Positions 59,939 to 64,000 of a stretch of 64,000 nt of DNA are shown piece by piece. The notes under the pieces were generated by a model. That model saw only the letters and a list, made by a program, of their open reading frames with translations. It searched no databases and was not told where the DNA came from. Source of the DNA: Xylona heveae TC161 (Eukaryota; Ascomycota; Xylonomycetes; Xylonales; Xylonaceae); contig NW_017264200.1 in NCBI RefSeq assembly GCF_001619985.1, positions 744,001 through 808,000 on the forward strand, written 5' to 3'. Position 1 is the stretch's first letter. Every line of letters starts with the position of its first letter. Made by a program: the position numbers and the translations under genes.

Positions 59939-61285
59939 ATGATCACACTCAGCTCGGACGAATCTTTTCACTTTGAGCTCCTTCGGTTTCTGGCATTGGC
60001 ACGCTACTCTGGGTCTGACGTTGCTGAAGTTCTCCGACTCGCTGATCGGATTATACCTGGCGACTTTGAATCATGGTACACAGAATTCAACAATCTGGCA
60101 GAGCGCATTGAATCGCAAGCCAACAAAATCGACTTGTCCAAGCACCCAGTCTCCGCTCGTGACTTTTACATGCGCGCATCCAGCTACTTTCGGGGCGCGG
60201 ACTTCTATCTTCACGGTAACCCAAAGGATCCGCGCATACGAGGGCTATGGCAGAAACAGGCAAGATGTTTCGACAAGGCTCTGAGTCTGCTGCCGATTCC
60301 CGGGAAAAGGATAACATTGAAAGCACATGGTTTCGAAGTGCCCACCATTTTCTATGAATCCTGGATAACCCCAGCTGGCCTCGACCCGAAAGCACCAAGG
60401 CCAGCCATTGTCATAGGCAACGGTTTCGATGGCGCACAGGAAGAATCGATGCATTTCAATGGCTTCGCCGCTCTGGAGCGAGGATTCCATGTCATCACAT
60501 ACGAAGGGCCAGGCCAGTGTACTGTCCGCCGAGAGCAAGGACTTGGGTTTATTCCCGAATGGGAAAAAGTGGTTTCTCCCGTCCTGGACTATTACCTGTC
60601 ATACTCTTCAGCAACAGATCCTAAACATCCGGCCTCGTTAATCGACCACAAAAAGGTCGGCCTCATCGGTCTATCGATGGGGGGATATCTCGCTGCACGT
60701 GCTGCGGTTTTTGAGTCACACCGACTAGCTGCAGTGGCTCTTAACGATGGTGTATACAGCATCGGGATGGCATTTGACACAATGACTCCGCAAAAGATCA
60801 AGGATCAGATTGCAGAATTTGTCGCCAAATCTGAAGGCACGGCGGAATCGGCGACCAAAGATCCCTCCGATGCTCAGATTGGAGCCGCTGTTGAGGCACT
60901 GCTTAAGCAGGTCAGTCAGGCATCTGGCACAGCCCAATTGCCGACGAAACTGCGGTGGGGCATCACGCACGGCATGTGGAGCTTCAATGTCTCTTCGCCG
61001 GCAGAGTACTTGGAGCGTTCCCAGCTCATGTCGCTGGAAGGCGGCCTAGCTCGGAAGATCAGCTGTCCCGTCTGGGTGGGTGAGGCAGCTGATGATTTAT
61101 TCTTTGAGGGCCAGCCTGGGATGTTAACGGATGCGATAAATGAAGGCAAAGCAAAACAGAATGCAACTAGAGTGATCCTCACCGAGGAGGATGCAGCAGG
61201 CGCACACTGTCACGTTGGTGCAGCGTGTCTTGTCAACAAGTTGATATTTGACTGGTTCGAGGACATTATCAATGCCTCTGGTTGA
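59939..61285 (+). CDS. Ayg1-like alpha/beta hydrolase
   Basis: Single-exon, 448 aa, serine hydrolase of the fungal Ayg1/pseudooxynicotine-hydrolase-like group. It has a helical N-terminal cap (~1-130), then the core: VPTIFYESW, AIVIGNGFDGAQEESMHF (oxyanion region), ITYEGPGQ, and the nucleophile elbow GLSMGG with Ser246. The acid is in GEAADDLFFEGQP (D385/D386) and the His in AGAHCHVGA (H423 or H425). All catalytic residues are present. Ayg1 of Aspergillus fumigatus shortens a heptaketide in melanin synthesis, but many relatives act in other polyketide pathways; no polyketide synthase is in this window, so the substrate is open. Start is the first ATG of the frame. Confidence 0.88.
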   Translation: MITLSSDESFHFELLRFLALARYSGSDVAEVLRLADRIIPGDFESWYTEFNNLAERIESQANKIDLSKHPVSARDFYMRASSYFRGADFYLHGNPKDPRIRGLWQKQARCFDKALSLLPIPGKRITLKAHGFEVPTIFYESWITPAGLDPKAPRPAIVIGNGFDGAQEESMHFNGFAALERGFHVITYEGPGQCTVRREQGLGFIPEWEKVVSPVLDYYLSYSSATDPKHPASLIDHKKVGLIGLSMGGYLAARAAVFESHRLAAVALNDGVYSIGMAFDTMTPQKIKDQIAEFVAKSEGTAESATKDPSDAQIGAAVEALLKQVSQASGTAQLPTKLRWGITHGMWSFNVSSPAEYLERSQLMSLEGGLARKISCPVWVGEAADDLFFEGQPGMLTDAINEGKAKQNATRVILTEEDAAGAHCHVGAACLVNKLIFDWFEDIINASG

Positions 61286-61862
61286 ATTTGACATTTTCAC
61301 CTGTTTGACATTTCATTCCCTTGAGCAGCTTCTCTACGTCTGAATTATACTTCCAGCTATCGGAAATCCCCAACAATTCAAAATCCTTTTTCAGTGATAT
61401 TATTTACCGTTGGCTTAATATCCAAACTATATATTCTTCAGTCAATATATCTTTTACTTTTCAAAGTCGTAATCTTAGACCATATAATCTTTTTCCACGT
61501 ATGTTCCGAGACCTGATGACTGCAATCTACCTTAATTTGTCTTACCTACAGGTGGTTTACACTTACCTGATACCTTATTTACTGAAACTGCAATCCCGAG
61601 GGTCTCTGCAAAGATGCGATAAGATAGCGAGTGCTTCTGACGATAGCGACCCGCCCAATGACGCTATCGGTCAACTCTCCACTGTAACTACACCGTACCA
61701 AAACACTTGTCCTACATCTCTCGCTCCACCATTTCTGTCCTTCACACCCCTCTAGCATTTTTACGTTCTCAATTCAATATTCATACGTACTAACTTAACA
61801 TCTCCTTGACATTTATTTTCAATTTACCACTACATATCCTGAAAACGACATCGAAAGGCAAA
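61286..61862. other. Intergenic region upstream of the SDR gene
   Basis: About 580 bp, AT-rich; no gene supported. The final 60 bp form a probable leader before the ATG at 61863. Confidence 0.5.
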
Positions 61863-63149
61863 ATGGCACCGAACAAAGTCATTATCCTGACCGGCGCCTC
61901 GAGAGGTATGCTTTACCATCCCCTCATTTCATACTATGCATTTCACATTCCACGTTTCACGATATGCATTACGCAAATGACATATCTTTAATGACCAAAC
62001 TACACAAATTATTTCTTTCCTTTCCCCTAAGAAAAACCCCCCAAAGGAAAAGAAAAAAAATAAAAGAAGGGGAGGAGAATCTACTTTCAAGATACGAATA
62101 AACTACTAGATACAAATATTAAATACTGAATACTAACGACAAAAATAGGCATCGGCCAAGCCGTGGCACAATACCTCCTGAGTCCGCCGCGCTCGCACAA
62201 TGTCGTGGTTCTCGCGCGCAGCAAAGCGCCCCTGGAGGCCCTTCAGAAGCAATATCCGGAGCAAGTGCAAGTGGTTGCGGGGGATCTGGCGGGGGACTTT
62301 TCGCTGGCGGACAAGGCAGTGCAGGTGGCACTAGACACGTGGGGGCGGGTGGACGCTTTGATTGTCAATCACGGAGTGCTGGATCCCGTGCGCAGGATCG
62401 CGGACGCGGATATCGATGCTTGGCGGAGAGCGTATGATGTGAATGTGTTCGGGGCGGTGGCGTTTGTAAGTCTCAGATTGTCACGGTCTTCTCTTTTTTT
62501 TCTCCCAAATTTTCTTGACATTGAAGATACGGGAGTTGGCCCCCGAGGGAGGGGGAAAGAGTGAAGAGGGGCAGATCCAAAAAGTATAGTTAAGAACAAG
62601 TGTGTTGACGCAAGTAACACAGGCAAAAGCGGCATTGCCGGCGCTGCGGGAGAGTCAAGGTCGGATTGTATTCACGTCGTCGGGCGCGGCGAACTCGGGC
62701 TACGTGGGCTGGGGCGCGTATGGCTCGTCCAAGGCGGCGATTAACCACCTTGCAAAGACGCTGGCCAACGAGGAACCGAGTGTCACGAGTGTAGCGCTTC
62801 GTCCGGGCGTCGTGGATACGGAGATGCAGACGGATATCCGAGGTGTGCATACGCAATACATGGACGCCAAAGAGGCGGAGAAGTTCTCCAAGCTCAAGAA
62901 TGAAGGCGGGCTGCTGAAGCCGGAGCAGCCTGGAACAGTAATCGTAGGTTTTCACGGACAGGATGGGACTTGGTGACACTTATGGAGAGTATGACTGACA
63001 TGGCTAGGCAAACTTGGCACTTAAGGCGCCGAAAGAGCTCAGCGGGCAGTTTGTAAAGTAAGTCTACGACAAGTCATGAATTACACATCATGGTTTCACT
63101 AATAATTTGCAGTTGGAGCGACGAGGAACTAAAAGAGTTTCAAGCTTAA
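61863..63149 (+). CDS. Short-chain dehydrogenase/reductase, Irc24/YIR035C-like
   Basis: NADP(H)-dependent oxidoreductase, 255 aa. Exons: 61863-61905, 62149-62465, 62623-62943, 63008-63057, 63113-63149. Intron 1 (243 bp) splits the Rossmann glycine motif, ILTGASR|GIGQAV. Next: VNHGVLDPV (NAG position), NVFGAVAFAKAALPALR across intron 2, catalytic Ser in IVFTSSGAA, and Tyr-x3-Lys in WGAYGSSKAAINHLAKTLA, then ALRPGVVDTEMQTDIR. Best likeness is to yeast Irc24/YIR035C (benzil reductase/sepiapterin-reductase-like), whose GAYGSSKAALNHFAMTLANE is nearly the same. Acceptor of intron 2 placed at CACAG (62622), which keeps the family spacing. Confidence 0.92.
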
Positions 63150-64000
63150 ATGGGAGGGGTATCATTATTAAATTAGACTATGATAACGTAAACTATGGCA
63201 TGATATAGATCTGTATAAGAAGCCGTCAGCAACACGTTTCTGAGATGACAGACTTGCAACAAAGGTGTGTATGGATGAGGGCTTCAGCCGAAAGATGAAA
63301 AGCTCGACTTTTGGTATTCCGCATGCGACGCCTTTCGACGCCTTGAGATTTAGCATGGAAAAAGTGTTTTAATCCTAAGCCAGTGCGGATGTGGATAGTG
63401 TAGTAAAAGAAATGCAAACCTACCATTATACGAGATAGTCTTCACAAAGGTTGTAAAGGTCAACCAGTTTTTGAATTTGCAACTTGGCGAGAGCTCTGAC
63501 ACTGATCCAGTTCGTAATGAAGAGATCAAGTCGAGTTTGCATGCCAGGCCAGTGCAATAAAAAGCTGTGATCAACATGATTGATCTGAATTTGATAGTAC
63601 TCGGCAATTTATTCATCTCGCAAACAACCCCCCGTATGCAAAGGGCATGTGTGAAGTGGTCGCCTACCCTAGTAGCATGGAACCAAGCTTAAGGTTGCTT
63701 CAACCTTATCGCCATCACGCTGCTAGAGCACAGGTCGAGCCGATGCAAAGATAGCTACAAAATCTGCTGGTCTAGGTATCTAGTTAGCCAAGTCTGAAGA
63801 CGGCAGTAGATAACGAAACAAAAAGTAGCAAATGATTTGCAAATATCAGATGGTCCGTTTGGCTAGGACAGGTAAGTCACCACAAGAGCCGAAGCTCAAT
63901 GGTCTGTTAGGGGCGACACAAAGGTTCATCATTGAAAACGCAGAAAGGCATCAGGGAAGAAAAAGTATACGTACCAGTTAGTTAAGCTGGTCCCTGACTT
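63150..64000. other. Right-end region without a recognised gene
   Basis: About 850 bp after the SDR stop. Open frames here are short and show no domain; I see nothing that can be supported. Confidence 0.5.

Noticed and set aside
63226-63616. Minus-strand open frames at the right end
   Set aside because: No domain and no convincing start or splice context.

Overview
This is a window of nuclear DNA from a filamentous ascomycete (Pezizomycotina). A Eurotiales-type mould (Aspergillus/Penicillium relatives) is the best guess. The reasons are short introns of about 45-75 bp with GTRNGT donors and CTRAC/CTAAT branch sites close to the acceptor, a fused tryptophan synthase, vacuolar acid trehalase, a GRIP golgin starting MFQRLKG, and an intron-bearing tRNA-Ser(GCU). 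The exact species cannot be told from the sequence alone. Exon boundaries were deduced by hand from splice signals, reading-frame phase and family conservation.

Layout, left to right. (1) 1-15.5 kb: a flavocytochrome-b2-type 2-hydroxyacid dehydrogenase cut by the window edge, a Rab GTPase, a calcineurin-like phosphoesterase, an Ist2/anoctamin ER-plasma membrane tether, the spliceosomal factor Bud13, the fused tryptophan synthase, and an alkyltransferase-like (ATL) DNA repair protein. (2) 15.5-30.3 kb: an unrecognised small protein behind a long pyrimidine-rich leader, the nuclear-envelope protein Brl1/Brr6, tRNA-Ser(GCU), a nucleoside hydrolase that looks damaged, a divergently arranged Git1-like MFS transporter whose promoter holds two CACGTGGG boxes, and an SR-protein kinase. 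(3) 33-53.6 kb: a pyruvoyl decarboxylase of the PSD/PsiD type, the Golgi golgin Imh1, ER lunapark, an unrecognised basic-tailed protein, acid trehalase, and the glycine cleavage P protein. (4) 55-63.2 kb: a PLP-dependent aromatic amino-acid decarboxylase, a DUF427 protein, the Smc5/6 subunit Nse1, an Ayg1-like alpha/beta hydrolase and an Irc24-like short-chain dehydrogenase.

Most of the window is core housekeeping. I see no retroelement, no CRISPR and no clear transposon apart from a 121-bp inverted-repeat element. Nothing amounts to a clear new system. The best leads are the broken or diverging nucleoside hydrolase, the paired Pho4-type boxes between it and the transporter, the PsiD-like decarboxylase, the ATL protein with an RG-rich tail, several micro-exons (5, 9, 11 and 13 nt), a GC-AG intron in NSE1, and the small metabolic group at the right end.
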